Source of the DNA: Elusimicrobiota bacterium
GTDB lineage: Bacteria; Elusimicrobiota; Elusimicrobia; UBA1565; UBA9628
DNA length: 64,000 bases
NCBI GenBank assembly: GCA_016212795.1
Contig: JACRDT010000042.1
Coordinates: forward strand, 153,271-217,270
Reading direction: 5' to 3'
The number at the start of each line of letters is the position of its first letter. Position 1 is the first letter of the stretch. Made by a program: the position numbers and the translations under genes. Shown here in pieces: positions 8,134 to 17,054 of the stretch. The notes beneath the pieces were generated by a model. It ran no database searches. It worked only from the letters and a program-made list of their open reading frames with translations, and was not told the origin of the DNA.

Positions 8134-8759
8134 CCCTCGAACTCCTTCAAGCCCGTCAGCGCGAGCTCGTCGAACGGGACGTACTCGCCGAGGAAGAGGA
8201 AAGGCGGGTCCTCGCTGTAGTCGATGGTCGCGAACTCCCGGCCCGGGCCGGCGAGGTCGGCGAAGGGGGCCTTCTCGCCGAAGGGGACGCGGAAGGGGAG
8301 CTCGCCTTCCGCGGCGATGTACTCGGCCTCGCGGCGGTCCTTGACGGCGAAGGTCTTGCCGGCGAGCTCGACTTTCCCGCCCACCGAGAGCGAGCCGTAG
8401 GCGGGGAGCGCCGCCCCGGCCGAACTCTTGAAGCTCAGGGCGTAGAGCCCCTGGGCCTCGCCGAGCCAGCCGAGCTTGCCGTCGATGAAGCTGAGGTGCC
8501 ACTCGTTCCAGAACCCCTCGGGGTAGCGCATCTGGAGGCGGCCGATGACGCCGAACGGCGCGCCCTTGTGCTTGCCCTCGCAGCCGAGCTGGAGGGGCGA
8601 GCCGTCGGGCATGAGCTGGGCCACCTTGCCGAGGTTCTCGATGTCGAGGTCCTTGCGCAGGAGCAGGCTGCGGCAGTAGGAGCAGACGGCCAGCAGGGAC
8701 ACCGCCGACTTGAACGAGAACGGCGCGCCGCAGGAGGGGCAGGCGGGCAGCGGGGTCAT
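8127..8759 (-). CDS. DUF4178-type protein with zinc ribbon
   Basis: 210 residues. It begins with a CPSCGAPF...CSYCRSLL ribbon (residues 7-31). Two DUF4178-like beta domains follow: GVIGRLQMRYPEGFWNEWHL to LSFID, and a second with KTFAVKDRREAEYIAAEGEL. The tail ends GLKEFEGW. ATG 8759 overlaps the stop of the dehydrogenase gene by 4 bases, so it is translationally coupled. It forms the first of the DUF4178 trio. Confidence 0.75.
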   Translation of the reverse strand: MTPLPACPSCGAPFSFKSAVSLLAVCSYCRSLLLRKDLDIENLGKVAQLMPDGSPLQLGCEGKHKGAPFGVIGRLQMRYPEGFWNEWHLSFIDGKLGWLGEAQGLYALSFKSSAGAALPAYGSLSVGGKVELAGKTFAVKDRREAEYIAAEGELPFRVPFGEKAPFADLAGPGREFATIDYSEDPPFLFLGEYVPFDELALTGLKEFEGW

Positions 8760-9943
8760 CCGGTCGCCATCGCCGTCTTCCGTCCTCCTCCGAGGAAGGA
8801 GAAGCGCGAGCTGAGCCGGAACCCGCGCTTCGCGGCCTCCCGCAGGAAGGGCTCGGCCGGCACGCCGGTCTCCACCGGGTAGGCGCCGGGCCGCCGGATG
8901 GCCTTGGAGGCCAGCATGCGGGCGATGATGGCCGCCGGGAAGCCCGTGGTGCGCATCATCGCGGTCAGCCCAGTCTTCTCGTCGTAGAAGTCCATCATGT
9001 CGTAGACGGCCTCGGCCCGCCGGCCGTCCTTCCACCCGCGCGCGGTCACGCGGATGGCGACCAGGTCCTTGTCGCCGGGGCGGTCGAAGTGGCGCTCCAT
9101 GAGGAGCGCCGAGAGGGCCCGGGGCGCCAGGCGCGCGCCGCCCGCGTCCACGGGCTTCTTGCCGAAGAAGCCCAGGTCCCGCATGGTGTTGATGAACGCG
9201 ATGTGGCCGGGGAAGCGGATGAGCTTGTTGTCCATGCGGCGGACCTTGCCCGCGTAGGTCCAGGCCATGGTGGACAGGCCCCCGGAGGCGTGGGCGGCCT
9301 CGCAGCGGCCCAGGGGCGGGGGCAGGTCGATGACCTCGGTCTCGGAGAGGCCGGGGACTTCCACGCGCTTGAAGTCGCGCAGGGCGGTGGCGTTCTCGAC
9401 GTACTCGTTGATGAGGCCGTGGACGGAGAACGTGAGCATGTAGTTCAGGGGGGGGGCCGGCTTCTGGGGCAGGCCCCCGTCGCGGATGAGGACCTCGTCG
9501 GTCTTGTCGAGGCGCTCCATGGCGCGGACCGCGATCGTGTTGATCATGCCCGGGCCGAGCCCGCAGTCGGGGATGAGCGTGACGCCGCGGCTCTTGGCTT
9601 TCGCGTGGAGCGAGAGCTCCTTGAGGACGATGTCGGTGTTGCCGCCCAGGTCGATGAAGTGGGTGCCGGCCTCGATGGCCGTCTTGGCCAGGCCGAGGTT
9701 GAGGAAGTACGGGACGCAGCTGACGGTGACGTCGAACCCGGCGGCCGTTTTTCGGACGGCCGCCAGGTCGGAGGCGTTCAGGACCTTGGTCGCGACTCTG
9801 GGCGACTTGAGCCAGTCCTTGACCGACGAGAGTCCTTTCCTGGAGACGTCGGCCAGGAGGATTTTCTCCGTCCCGGGATCCTTGAGCAGGTCGTAGGCGC
9901 AAGCCTTGCCCTGAAAACCGCTGCCGATGATCAGGAATTTCAT
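8756..9943 (-). CDS. Lys9-family (saccharopine dehydrogenase-like) oxidoreductase
   Basis: 395 residues. The N-terminus is a Rossmann NAD(P) motif (FLIIGSGFQGKACAYDL) followed by LLADVSRKG and CVPYFLNLGLAKTAIEAGTH, typical of saccharopine dehydrogenase/COG1748 proteins. PDCGLGPGMINTIA near residue 130 is the conserved central loop of this family. The same superfamily includes carboxy(nor)spermidine dehydrogenase of the alternative polyamine pathway, which would fit an operon with a spermidine synthase. No carboxynorspermidine decarboxylase gene is present here, so lysine or another amino-acid imine remains possible. A TAAAAT box lies only 6 bases upstream of the ATG and there is no ribosome-binding site. 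Confidence 0.75.
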   Translation of the reverse strand: MKFLIIGSGFQGKACAYDLLKDPGTEKILLADVSRKGLSSVKDWLKSPRVATKVLNASDLAAVRKTAAGFDVTVSCVPYFLNLGLAKTAIEAGTHFIDLGGNTDIVLKELSLHAKAKSRGVTLIPDCGLGPGMINTIAVRAMERLDKTDEVLIRDGGLPQKPAPPLNYMLTFSVHGLINEYVENATALRDFKRVEVPGLSETEVIDLPPPLGRCEAAHASGGLSTMAWTYAGKVRRMDNKLIRFPGHIAFINTMRDLGFFGKKPVDAGGARLAPRALSALLMERHFDRPGDKDLVAIRVTARGWKDGRRAEAVYDMMDFYDEKTGLTAMMRTTGFPAAIIARMLASKAIRRPGAYPVETGVPAEPFLREAAKRGFRLSSRFSFLGGGRKTAMATG

Positions 9944-9949
9944 GGGCTG

Positions 9950-9981
9950 ATTTTAGCATTTCACGCAACGACTCGCCTCTC
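9950..9981 (-). promoter_or_regulatory. Promoter/operator element shared with the legB promoter
   Basis: Read on the minus strand, GAGAGGCGAGTCGTT is followed after a short spacer by AAATGCTAAAAT, 6 bases before the start codon at 9943. The same arrangement with one or two changes lies before the gene starting at 28416. TAAAAT at 9950-9955 is the probable -10 hexamer, which would make this mRNA leaderless. Confidence 0.5.
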
Positions 9982-10086
9982 ACGCTCCCCGCGGGTGGTG
10001 GCATGTTGATGAAACGGAATCTGCCCCCTCAGCTACTCACCCCTGGCCGACTGTAGGACTCGGCCAGGCCGCGGGGGAGGCGAGTC
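9970..10086. repeat. Small MITE-like element with 10-bp terminal inverted repeats
   Basis: GACTCGCCTC at 9970-9979 is mirrored exactly by GAGGCGAGTC at 10077-10086. Inside lies a 9-bp stem hairpin (10042-10050 with 10060-10068) and the motif TGCCCCCTCAGCTACT, a near copy of which occurs at the start of the gene at 27410. No coding sequence is visible. It fills the gap between two divergent genes. Confidence 0.4.
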
Positions 10087-10163
10087 ATTTGGGACCATTG
10101 GCCCCCCCGCGTCTTCCCCTTCGGCTCAGGCGGCCCGGCGGCCGGCCTGCTACCATATGTAAT

Positions 10164-11069
10164 ATGAAGACCAACGCCCTCCTGTCCTTGATCCTCCCGG
10201 TGGCCGCGTCGATGCTGTGCCCCGCCGACGCCTGGACCCAGGCGGCCCTGAGGATGCCCGAGTTCGAGAGGGTGCTCGTCGAGATCCCCAAGCCGGCGCT
10301 GACCTCCCTCCAGGACCTGTGCCGCACCCTCTGGACGAGCCGGGACACCAAGGAGATCCTCGACACCCTGCTGGCCATCGAGGGGTGGACCAGGCCGGTG
10401 AGCCAGGAAGACGAGATGCTGGTGGTCCAGTCTCTCAGGGTCGTGGCGGACAACCCGGTCGTCGACGCGTCGGCGCGGGCCAGGGCGGTCTACACGCTGG
10501 GCAAGGTCTGCGAGCGGGTGAGCTCCGACATCAACCTGCGGGACGCCGTGGCGTTCCTGGTGGATATCGTCAACGCCGACAACCCGATGGACAAGCGGCG
10601 CGACCTGCGCAGGCCGGCCCTGATGGGGCTGGCCCGCGCCGCCCACCTCGTTCCGGACTCCTACCGCGACCTCATCGAGGCCACCCTGAAGGCGGCGCTG
10701 CGCGTCATCCGCGACAACGCCGACGCCTCCGAGAACGTCCTGGCCATGACCATCCTCCAGCAGCATCTGCGCCACCACGGCGTGGCGCACCTGTTCCAGT
10801 CGTACGAGCTGCAGGGAAGCGTCCTGGCCGAGCTCATCAGCCCCTACGAGGCCAATCTCTACGCGCTCTACGGCGACCGCAACCGGCCGGTGGATTTCCG
10901 CTACCAGCTCATCCGGGTCCTGGGGACGCTGGGGCGGGTCCGGCCGGACGGCGGCGTCAACCAGATCCCCCACCGGGCCATGCAGGTCCTCAAGAACATG
11001 GAGAACAACGAGCCTGACGGCCAGCTCAAGATGCTCATCAGGCTCTACACGTCCAGAGCCCGGTTCTAA
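10164..11069 (+). CDS. Secreted helical-repeat protein of unknown function
   Basis: 301 residues. A signal peptide (MKTNALLSLILPVAASMLCPADAW, cleaved near 24) precedes an all-alpha protein. Repeated helix pairs (ARAVYTLGKVCERV, RRPALMGLARAAHLV, RYQLIRVLGTLGRV) look HEAT/ARM-like, though no domain is recognised with certainty. It was probably exported to the periplasm. The ATG at 10164 lies 7 bases after TACCAT and has no ribosome-binding site. Flanks are the MITE-like repeat and an alcohol dehydrogenase gene, and neither hints at its role. Confidence 0.65.
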   Translation: MKTNALLSLILPVAASMLCPADAWTQAALRMPEFERVLVEIPKPALTSLQDLCRTLWTSRDTKEILDTLLAIEGWTRPVSQEDEMLVVQSLRVVADNPVVDASARARAVYTLGKVCERVSSDINLRDAVAFLVDIVNADNPMDKRRDLRRPALMGLARAAHLVPDSYRDLIEATLKAALRVIRDNADASENVLAMTILQQHLRHHGVAHLFQSYELQGSVLAELISPYEANLYALYGDRNRPVDFRYQLIRVLGTLGRVRPDGGVNQIPHRAMQVLKNMENNEPDGQLKMLIRLYTSRARF

Positions 11070-11153
11070 CTTGGTATAGTACGACCTGCCGGAGCAGCGG
11101 CAGGCCGTCCCACCGCCTCCTGGGTCGGGCCCTCTGCCGCGGGGAGAGTCGCC

Positions 11154-12158
11154 ATGTCGATCAAGGGGTTCGCCGCTTTCGGGCCGGGCGAGAAGCTCAA
11201 GCCGTTCTCCTACGAGCCGGGCCTGCTCGGCCCGCACGAGGTCGAGGTCGAGGTCACCCACTGCGGCATCTGCCGCAGCGACGTCCACCTCATCGACAAC
11301 GACTGGGGGATCACCAAATACCCCGCCCTCTGCGGCCATGAGATCGTCGGCAAGGTCTCGGCCGCCGGCCCGGAGGTCAAGGGGCTCTCCAAGGGCGACC
11401 GCGTGGGGATCGGGTGGCAGGCCGGGAGCTGCCTGGCCTGCGAGTGGTGCGTGGGGGGGCAGGAGAACCGCTGCGCCGAGCAGGCGGCCACCTGCCTCGG
11501 CCGCCCCGGCGGGTTTGCCGAGGCGGTCCGGGTGGACGGCCGGTTCGCCTTCCCGCTCCCCAAGGGGCTGGAGTCGCACCACGCCGCCCCGCTGCTGTGC
11601 GGTGGGATCACGGTGTACACGCCCTTGAGGGCCCACGCCCATCCCTGGTCGCGGGTCGGGGTCATCGGCATCGGGGGGCTGGGGCACTTCGCCCTCCAGT
11701 TCGCGCGGGCCTTCGGCTGCGAGGTCACGGCGTTTTCCTCCTCGAAGGACAAGGAGGGCGAGGCCGCCGGCCTCGGCGCCCACCGCTTCGTGCCGGTCTC
11801 GGACGCGGCCGCGATGAAGAAGGCGGCCGGCTCCCTGGACCTCCTCGTCTCGACGGTCCATGTCGACCTCGACTGGGAGGCTTGGATGAGGGTCCTGCGG
11901 CCGGGGGGCGTCCTGGCCCTGGTCGGCGCCACCGACGGCAAGCTCAACATCGCCGCGGACACCCTTCTCCTGGGCAAGAAGGCCGTGCTGGGCAGCACCA
12001 TCGGGACGCGCTCGGCCATCCGGGAGATGCTGGAATTCGCAGCGCGCCACGCCATCAAGGCCCGCGCCGAGGTCGTCCCCATGGCCCAGGTGAACGCCGC
12101 GGTCGACCGGGTCCGCCAGGGCAAGGCCCGCTACCGGATGGTTCTCGAGAACCGCTGA
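11154..12158 (+). CDS. Zinc-dependent NADP alcohol dehydrogenase (cinnamyl-alcohol/YahK type)
   Basis: 334 residues of the medium-chain dehydrogenase family. Catalytic zinc ligands are seen in HCGICRSDVHLID (Cys near 38), GHE near 61 and a later Cys. The structural zinc loop reads SCLACEWCVGGQENRC (about 90-105), complete with four cysteines. The nucleotide site is GIGGLGHFALQFARAFG, followed by FSSSKDK, which favours NADP. Members reduce aromatic and aliphatic aldehydes. GGGGAGAG 5 bases before the ATG is a fair ribosome-binding site, and GTATAGT near 11076 may be its -10 box. It converges on corA with only 6 bases between the stop codons. Confidence 0.88.
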   Translation: MSIKGFAAFGPGEKLKPFSYEPGLLGPHEVEVEVTHCGICRSDVHLIDNDWGITKYPALCGHEIVGKVSAAGPEVKGLSKGDRVGIGWQAGSCLACEWCVGGQENRCAEQAATCLGRPGGFAEAVRVDGRFAFPLPKGLESHHAAPLLCGGITVYTPLRAHAHPWSRVGVIGIGGLGHFALQFARAFGCEVTAFSSSKDKEGEAAGLGAHRFVPVSDAAAMKKAAGSLDLLVSTVHVDLDWEAWMRVLRPGGVLALVGATDGKLNIAADTLLLGKKAVLGSTIGTRSAIREMLEFAARHAIKARAEVVPMAQVNAAVDRVRQGKARYRMVLENR

Positions 12159-12164
12159 CCCGGG

Positions 12165-13184
12165 TCAGTCGCCGTCGGGCTCGGCGTCCGACTCCAGTCG
12201 CCGCAGGAAGAGGTGGGTGCCGACGCCCACTGCGACCATGGCGAGGAGGAACGCCGGGTAGGCCAGCTTCCAGTTCGCCTGGCCAGTCATCATCGTCCAC
12301 TCCGACATCCCGCCGATCCCGGCGAGGAAGCTCAAGGGCATGAAGATGGTGGTGATGACCGTGAGCCTGCGCACCGACTTGTTGGTGATGTTGCCGATGC
12401 GGGCCATGCGGTTGTTGATCAGGGACAGGTGGATCTCGGCGAGGCTGACCAGTACCTCGCGGTAGAGCTCCACCTCTTCGAGGAGCTTGGTGAGATGGTC
12501 GTAGATGTCGCGGAAGTGGAAGACGGCCTTTTCGCCGATGAAGGGCGAGTCCCGGCGGCAGACCTTGACCAGGATCTCCCGCTCGTGGAAGAGGCTCTTC
12601 CTGAGCGCGAGGAGGTTGTTGCGCAGCTGGGTCAGCCTGCCCAGCTGGAACCGCTCCGTGTCCTTCATGATGGACGCCTCGATGGACTCGATCTCGGCCT
12701 CGAGGGCGCCGATCGGCTTGTATTTCTCGTCGACCACGTAGTCGAGGAGGAGGTGCAGCAGGAACTCCGGCCCGAGCCTGACGCTCTTGGCCGCCGACTG
12801 CGTCATGGAGTCCAGGACTTCCTGCGACCAGCCCGTCCGGTTCTCGCGGCCCCTGACGGTCACCAGGAAGCCGCGGCCCAGGATGAGGTCCACCTCGTCG
12901 GCGAGGAGCTTCCCGCCGGCATAGGCATAAGAGTTGAACAGGATGAAGGTGCTCGCGTCGAAGTTCTCGACCTTGGGGATCTGGTCCTCGTCGAGGCAGT
13001 CCTCGACGGAGAGGGGGTCGATGCCCAGAAGTCCGACCAGGGGCTCGAGGTCCTGCCGGCCTGGGTCGACGTAGTCGAGCCAGACGTAGCCGCCGGCCGC
13101 GCCGGCCTTGAGGCAATCCTCGAGGCCGTCGTGCCGCTTGAGCCCGCCGTCCGGCGTGATATGGTGGAACTTCGCTTGGGCCAT
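12165..13184 (-). CDS. corA: CorA-family divalent cation transporter with GMS instead of GMN
   Basis: 339 residues. The large N-terminal cytosolic domain includes VWLDYVDPGRQDLEPLVGLL and the long helix region, which ends in two C-terminal membrane helices (ITTIFMPLSFLAGIGGM and AYPAFLLAMVAVGVGTHLFL). The pore signature GMN of CorA channels reads GMSEW here. I have seen such GMS variants in related proteins, so this may be a subfamily and not an error; selectivity may differ. ATG 13184 was chosen because GGAGAG precedes it and the family begins there; an upstream in-frame extension has no support. Confidence 0.82.
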   Translation of the reverse strand: MAQAKFHHITPDGGLKRHDGLEDCLKAGAAGGYVWLDYVDPGRQDLEPLVGLLGIDPLSVEDCLDEDQIPKVENFDASTFILFNSYAYAGGKLLADEVDLILGRGFLVTVRGRENRTGWSQEVLDSMTQSAAKSVRLGPEFLLHLLLDYVVDEKYKPIGALEAEIESIEASIMKDTERFQLGRLTQLRNNLLALRKSLFHEREILVKVCRRDSPFIGEKAVFHFRDIYDHLTKLLEEVELYREVLVSLAEIHLSLINNRMARIGNITNKSVRRLTVITTIFMPLSFLAGIGGMSEWTMMTGQANWKLAYPAFLLAMVAVGVGTHLFLRRLESDAEPDGD

Positions 13185-13313
13185 CGCCGCTCTCCCGTCC
13201 GGACGCCTTGCGCCCGGCCAACGGTATGATACAACAAGTGGCGCGGCAACGGCGTTAGGCGCTCTCAACCCCTGACACCGCGTCGTCGTCGAAACGACGA
13301 GAAGCCGTCCGCA

Positions 13314-14597
13314 TCAGCGGCCGAAGACCCGCTTCTTGAGTTCCAGCACGACCTCCCTGGCCAGGGGGCCGACGACGACCAGGAAGAGGTTCGCGGCCAG
13401 CCACCCGGTTCCCGCGACCCAGAACCGCTTGCCGAAGCGCGCCTCGAGGTCCCTGCAACCCGCCGTGGCCAGGAGCAGCAACGAGCCAGAGAGGGGCTTG
13501 CGGTAGCGCGAGATCGGACCGCCGGCGACGACGTGGACCGCGGTGTACAGGACGAGCAGTATCAGGGCGGGGCGCAGCTCGGGCTCGCTCCTGATCCGCA
13601 GGATGGCCCAGAACCAGAACGGCACGAAGAGGACGAAGCTCCAGTCGTATTCCGGCAAGAAGGGATAATACATCGAGGAGACGTTGAAGACGTAGGCCCT
13701 GACGATCTTGAAGAGCGGCGTTTTGGCCAACAGTTCCCGAAGAGCCGTCTTGTAGTACTCCCGATGGTCCATCTCGTACATTCCCGCGGGATGGGACTTG
13801 ACCTCCTTGGGCCCGATGTCGCCGAGAGCGGCCAAGGGCAGGGTCAGGCCGTTGCAGAGGGCCGCCTCGGCCTGCGTCGAGCCTGGGACGAAGCGGTGGA
13901 AGACGAGCCAGTTGCGGCAGATCCAGGGCAGGAAGCAGGCCAGGAGCAGGCCGCCGAAGACCACGGCGTGGCGCAGGCCTCGCCCGGGCCTGAGCCACGG
14001 CAGGAGGATGCAGCAGGCCCCGGCGAAGGGGCCGAGGTCGGGTCTGATGAGGCTGGCCACCCCCATGATCGATCCGGACAGGATGGTCGAAATCCACGCC
14101 CTGTCGACACAGATCCAGGCCCAGAAGAAGAAGCAGACGAGGCTCCCGCCCAAGGACTCCGTGAGCACCCTCGCGCACGGCTCGGTGAGCCCGTCGTAAA
14201 AGGCGGCTGAGACGCCGATGAACAGGGCCCACTTGGGCCCGTAGAGCCTGAGCGCCACGGCGTAGAGCGCCAGGCAGGCGAGCGAGGCGGCGAGGACTTG
14301 GATGAGCTGGACCGGGAGAACGCCCCTGCCGAAGAGCGTGTACGACACGGTGAGCACGACGGGGTAGCCGGGCATGCGGAAGAGCCTGTCGCCGAGCTCG
14401 TCCGTGTATTTCCCGGCATCCAGCATGCTGACCGCGTACTGGTGGTAGTGCAGAGCGTCGAGGATCCGCTCGCCCTCGCCCATGGAATGGCGGGAGACGT
14501 AGGCGAGCCTGAGCCCCAGCGCCAGCAGGGCGACCGTCGCGATCCGCACCCAGGGGGAGGCGAACAGGGAGAGGATCGTCTGCCGCGTATCAGGCAC
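13314..14597 (-). CDS. Membrane glycosyltransferase (GT39/ArnT-like)
   Basis: 427 residues with about ten hydrophobic helices. The first loop carries RILDALHYHQYAVSM...DELGDRLFRMPGYPVVLT, matching the acidic loop 1 and MPGYP motif of dolichyl/undecaprenyl-phosphate-sugar transferases of the PMT/ArnT clan. These move a sugar from a lipid carrier to an acceptor on the periplasmic side. The start is GTG 14597. It stands alone in the leftward direction between corA and a divergent FkbM methyltransferase. The acceptor cannot be told. Confidence 0.75.
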   Translation of the reverse strand: MPDTRQTILSLFASPWVRIATVALLALGLRLAYVSRHSMGEGERILDALHYHQYAVSMLDAGKYTDELGDRLFRMPGYPVVLTVSYTLFGRGVLPVQLIQVLAASLACLALYAVALRLYGPKWALFIGVSAAFYDGLTEPCARVLTESLGGSLVCFFFWAWICVDRAWISTILSGSIMGVASLIRPDLGPFAGACCILLPWLRPGRGLRHAVVFGGLLLACFLPWICRNWLVFHRFVPGSTQAEAALCNGLTLPLAALGDIGPKEVKSHPAGMYEMDHREYYKTALRELLAKTPLFKIVRAYVFNVSSMYYPFLPEYDWSFVLFVPFWFWAILRIRSEPELRPALILLVLYTAVHVVAGGPISRYRKPLSGSLLLLATAGCRDLEARFGKRFWVAGTGWLAANLFLVVVGPLAREVVLELKKRVFGR

Positions 14598-14813
14598 CCC
14601 GTCAGACCTTCCTGGCCACCAACTCGAACGAGTCCCTGGTGTCGATGAGGTACGGGTCCCAACGGGTAATCAAGCAATTGATTGTATCAAAATACGGACA
14701 TCGACCCACGATGCGGAGGACGCCGACCAGCGCTTCGGTCCGGCAGTCGAGCGGGTCGTCCAATATATTCGCGACGGTCCCCGTCCGTGCGGGATTCGGG
14801 AGCTCCCATTAGA

Positions 14814-14819
14814 TATAAT
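14814..14819 (+). promoter_or_regulatory. TATAAT box 7 bases before a GTG start
   Basis: A perfect -10 hexamer lies 7 bases upstream of the start codon of the FkbM gene at 14827. There is no ribosome-binding site in between, so the transcript would begin at or next to the start codon. Confidence 0.55.
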
Positions 14820-14826
14820 TCTTGGC

Positions 14827-15633
14827 GTGGAGAAGCTTAGACTCCTGGCATCCGGCATCAGCCAAGCCGCCTGGCTCGTTGTGGCCGCCTTCGGCCGGGT
14901 CGCGCTCGGTCGGAATCGCTTCGACTGCTTGGTGGACAAGACGGGCTTGAGGGGCTGGAAGAACCGGGCCTGGCTCTCCAGCATCACGATGCCGGACGGC
15001 AACAACATCCTGTTCCGCCCGGTCGACAAATGCATCATCGAGGAGGTCTATTCGGGCGTGTACTCGGCCGGGGAACTCGGCCCGGGTCAGACCGTGGTGG
15101 ACGTGGGAGCGCACATCGGCGCGTTCTCCCTGATGACGGCCCGCCTGGTGGGCCCTTCCGGCCGCGTCTTCGCCTTCGAGCCCTCTCCAGCGACTCTCGA
15201 CCTCCTTCGCCGCAACGTGGAACGCAACGGCCTCGCCTGGATCAAGGTCCATCCCGTGGCGCTCGCCGACGCGGAGGGTGAAGCCGAGCTTTTCACGGCC
15301 GGCGACCAAGACAACCCCGCCGCCGACACCCTTGCCGCCGTGGCCGGCCGCAGAGCCGTCAAGGTCCGGCTTTGCAGGCTCGACGATATTCTGGCCGAGG
15401 AAGGGGTCTCCCGGGTGGACCTCCTCAAGATCGACGTGGAAGGCGCCGAGCATAGGGCGCTCGACGGCGCGGCCAAGACCCTGGCCCGGACTTCGCGCGT
15501 TGTCTTGGAGGCGCATCCCCCCCGAGTTGGCCCGGACGAGATTGCCAGGCGCCTTCAAGGCGCCGGGTTCTCGACCAGGATTGCTCGCCCGCCCGGAAGC
15601 AGCCCCATCATCGAAGCCGTCAGAAAGACGTAG
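14827..15633 (+). CDS. FkbM family SAM-dependent methyltransferase
   Basis: 268 residues. The class I methyltransferase core is clear: TVVDVGAHIGAFSLMTARL (motif I, near residue 95), VFAFEPSPATLDLLRRNV (motif II), and DLLKIDVEGAEHRALDG, the diagnostic KIDVEG of the FkbM family. Members O-methylate sugars or natural products and are common in glycan clusters. Start codon GTG 14827 follows TATAAT by 7 bases. It is divergent from the membrane glycosyltransferase gene, with 229 bases between. Confidence 0.85.
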   Translation: MEKLRLLASGISQAAWLVVAAFGRVALGRNRFDCLVDKTGLRGWKNRAWLSSITMPDGNNILFRPVDKCIIEEVYSGVYSAGELGPGQTVVDVGAHIGAFSLMTARLVGPSGRVFAFEPSPATLDLLRRNVERNGLAWIKVHPVALADAEGEAELFTAGDQDNPAADTLAAVAGRRAVKVRLCRLDDILAEEGVSRVDLLKIDVEGAEHRALDGAAKTLARTSRVVLEAHPPRVGPDEIARRLQGAGFSTRIARPPGSSPIIEAVRKT

Positions 15634-15743
15634 GCTCGGTTGCGGCCCCTTTTCCTGAACGGGCGAGGAGCGAACCCCCTGATGTTCTCGAGGACATGTC
15701 GCATCCGTGCCCGACCGGCCCGCGATTTGGTTTAATTCCAGGC

Positions 15744-17054
15744 ATGGAGCCCCGCCGCAGGCTTCGGCCCGGACGCCGTTCCTTGGCAGCCTTGGGGCTG
15801 GCCGTCCTCTGCGCCTGGCCCGCGCCCGCCAGGGCCGCGCGGTACACGGTTGCGGTGATGCCCTTCGAGAACCTCACGAAGGACGCGGCCTTGGACTGGC
15901 TCACCATGGGCATCCCGGAGACCATCACCAACGACCTCATGAACATCGCCGAGCTGGCCCTGGTCGAGCGGCTCCAGCTGCGCCGCGTTCTCGACGAGCA
16001 GAAGCTCCAGGCCGGCGGCGCGATCGACCCGAGCACCGCGGTCAGGGTCGGCAAGCTCATCGGCGCCGGCATCCTGGTCATCGGAGGCTTCCAGAAGCAC
16101 GACGAGACCATCCGGCTGACCTCGCGGTTCGTCGATGTCGAGACCGGCGGCGTGCTCCAGACCGCCATGGCCACCGGGAAGCTCTCGGACATCTTCGACC
16201 TGCAGGACCAGGTGGTCAAGAGCCTGGCCAAGGACCTCGACATCAGCCTGAAGAAGGCCGAGCTGGCCAAGCTCGCGGAGAGGCCGACCGAGTCTTTGGA
16301 GGCCTACCGGCATTTCGGCCAGGGCGCCCTGCTCCAGTCCCGCAAGGATCTCACCGGCGCGGTGAGCGAGCTGGAGCAGGCCGCGGCGCTCGACCCGGGC
16401 TTCAAGGCCGCCCGGGAGAAGTTCAAGGAGGTCTTCTGGTCGCTCAACGCGGGCAACTACTGGACCTACCGGATGAGCGACGGGACCGAGACCGTGGAGT
16501 TGACCCGGCACGCGGGCGGCCTGGAGAGCTTCGCCGGCCAGGATGTCTTCTCCTACTACGAGCGCCCTCGCAAGGACGGGGTGGAGCTCGACAAGAAGAC
16601 CGTCACGACCTATTACGCCAAGGCGGAGGACGGCATCCACGAGGCGGGAACGACCATCATCGTGGAGGCCAAGGGAAGCTCGACTTCGGTCTCGGCCCAG
16701 GACGTCCCCATGCCCATGGTCTTCCCGTATGCCTACCGGAAAGATGCCGGCTGGAAGAACGAGTTCTCGCGGAAGGTCTTCATCGGCGGCCGGTTCCGCG
16801 GCGGCAGCGCGATCGCCGAGGAGTACCGGATGACCGGGGAGGAGTCCGTCACGGTCCCGGCCGGGACCTTCAAGGCCCAGGTGTTCGAGAAGACCTCCGC
16901 AGCCACCCGGAAGGGCGACGATGGGACGGAGACGACCTCCCGGACCTCCAGCTCGTTCTGGTTCACGCCCGGCATCGGTTACGTGAAGGAGCGGGAGAAC
17001 GGCTCGGACGGAGACGTCGTGGAAGTGGTCTTGACGGAGTACCACATTGATTGA
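15744..17054 (+). CDS. CsgG-fold periplasmic protein with TPR-like helices and C-terminal beta domain
   Basis: 436 residues from ATG 15744, which begins a signal peptide (LAALGLAVLCAWPAPARA). The next domain (about 35-170) shows the CsgG/FlgO/TolB-N-like pattern: YTVAVMPFENLTKDAALDWL, LALVERLQLRRVLDEQKLQ and GKLIGAGILVIGGFQKHDE. A TPR-like pair follows near 200-235 (GAVSELEQAAALDPGFKAAREKF). The last 200 residues are beta-rich and of unknown family. Probably periplasmic or outer-membrane associated. It overlaps the next CsgG-type gene by 8 bases. Confidence 0.7.
   Translation: MEPRRRLRPGRRSLAALGLAVLCAWPAPARAARYTVAVMPFENLTKDAALDWLTMGIPETITNDLMNIAELALVERLQLRRVLDEQKLQAGGAIDPSTAVRVGKLIGAGILVIGGFQKHDETIRLTSRFVDVETGGVLQTAMATGKLSDIFDLQDQVVKSLAKDLDISLKKAELAKLAERPTESLEAYRHFGQGALLQSRKDLTGAVSELEQAAALDPGFKAAREKFKEVFWSLNAGNYWTYRMSDGTETVELTRHAGGLESFAGQDVFSYYERPRKDGVELDKKTVTTYYAKAEDGIHEAGTTIIVEAKGSSTSVSAQDVPMPMVFPYAYRKDAGWKNEFSRKVFIGGRFRGGSAIAEEYRMTGEESVTVPAGTFKAQVFEKTSAATRKGDDGTETTSRTSSSFWFTPGIGYVKERENGSDGDVVEVVLTEYHID

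Noticed and set aside
12155..12168. CTGACCCGGGTCAG palindrome as a shared terminator of the alcohol dehydrogenase and corA genes
   Set aside because: It covers both stop codons but has no loop of useful size and no T-run on either side, so it is more likely chance.
13281..13301. Small hairpin TCGTCG-AAA-CGACGA downstream of the GT39-like gene
   Set aside because: Only six base pairs and no T-tract; too weak to call a terminator.
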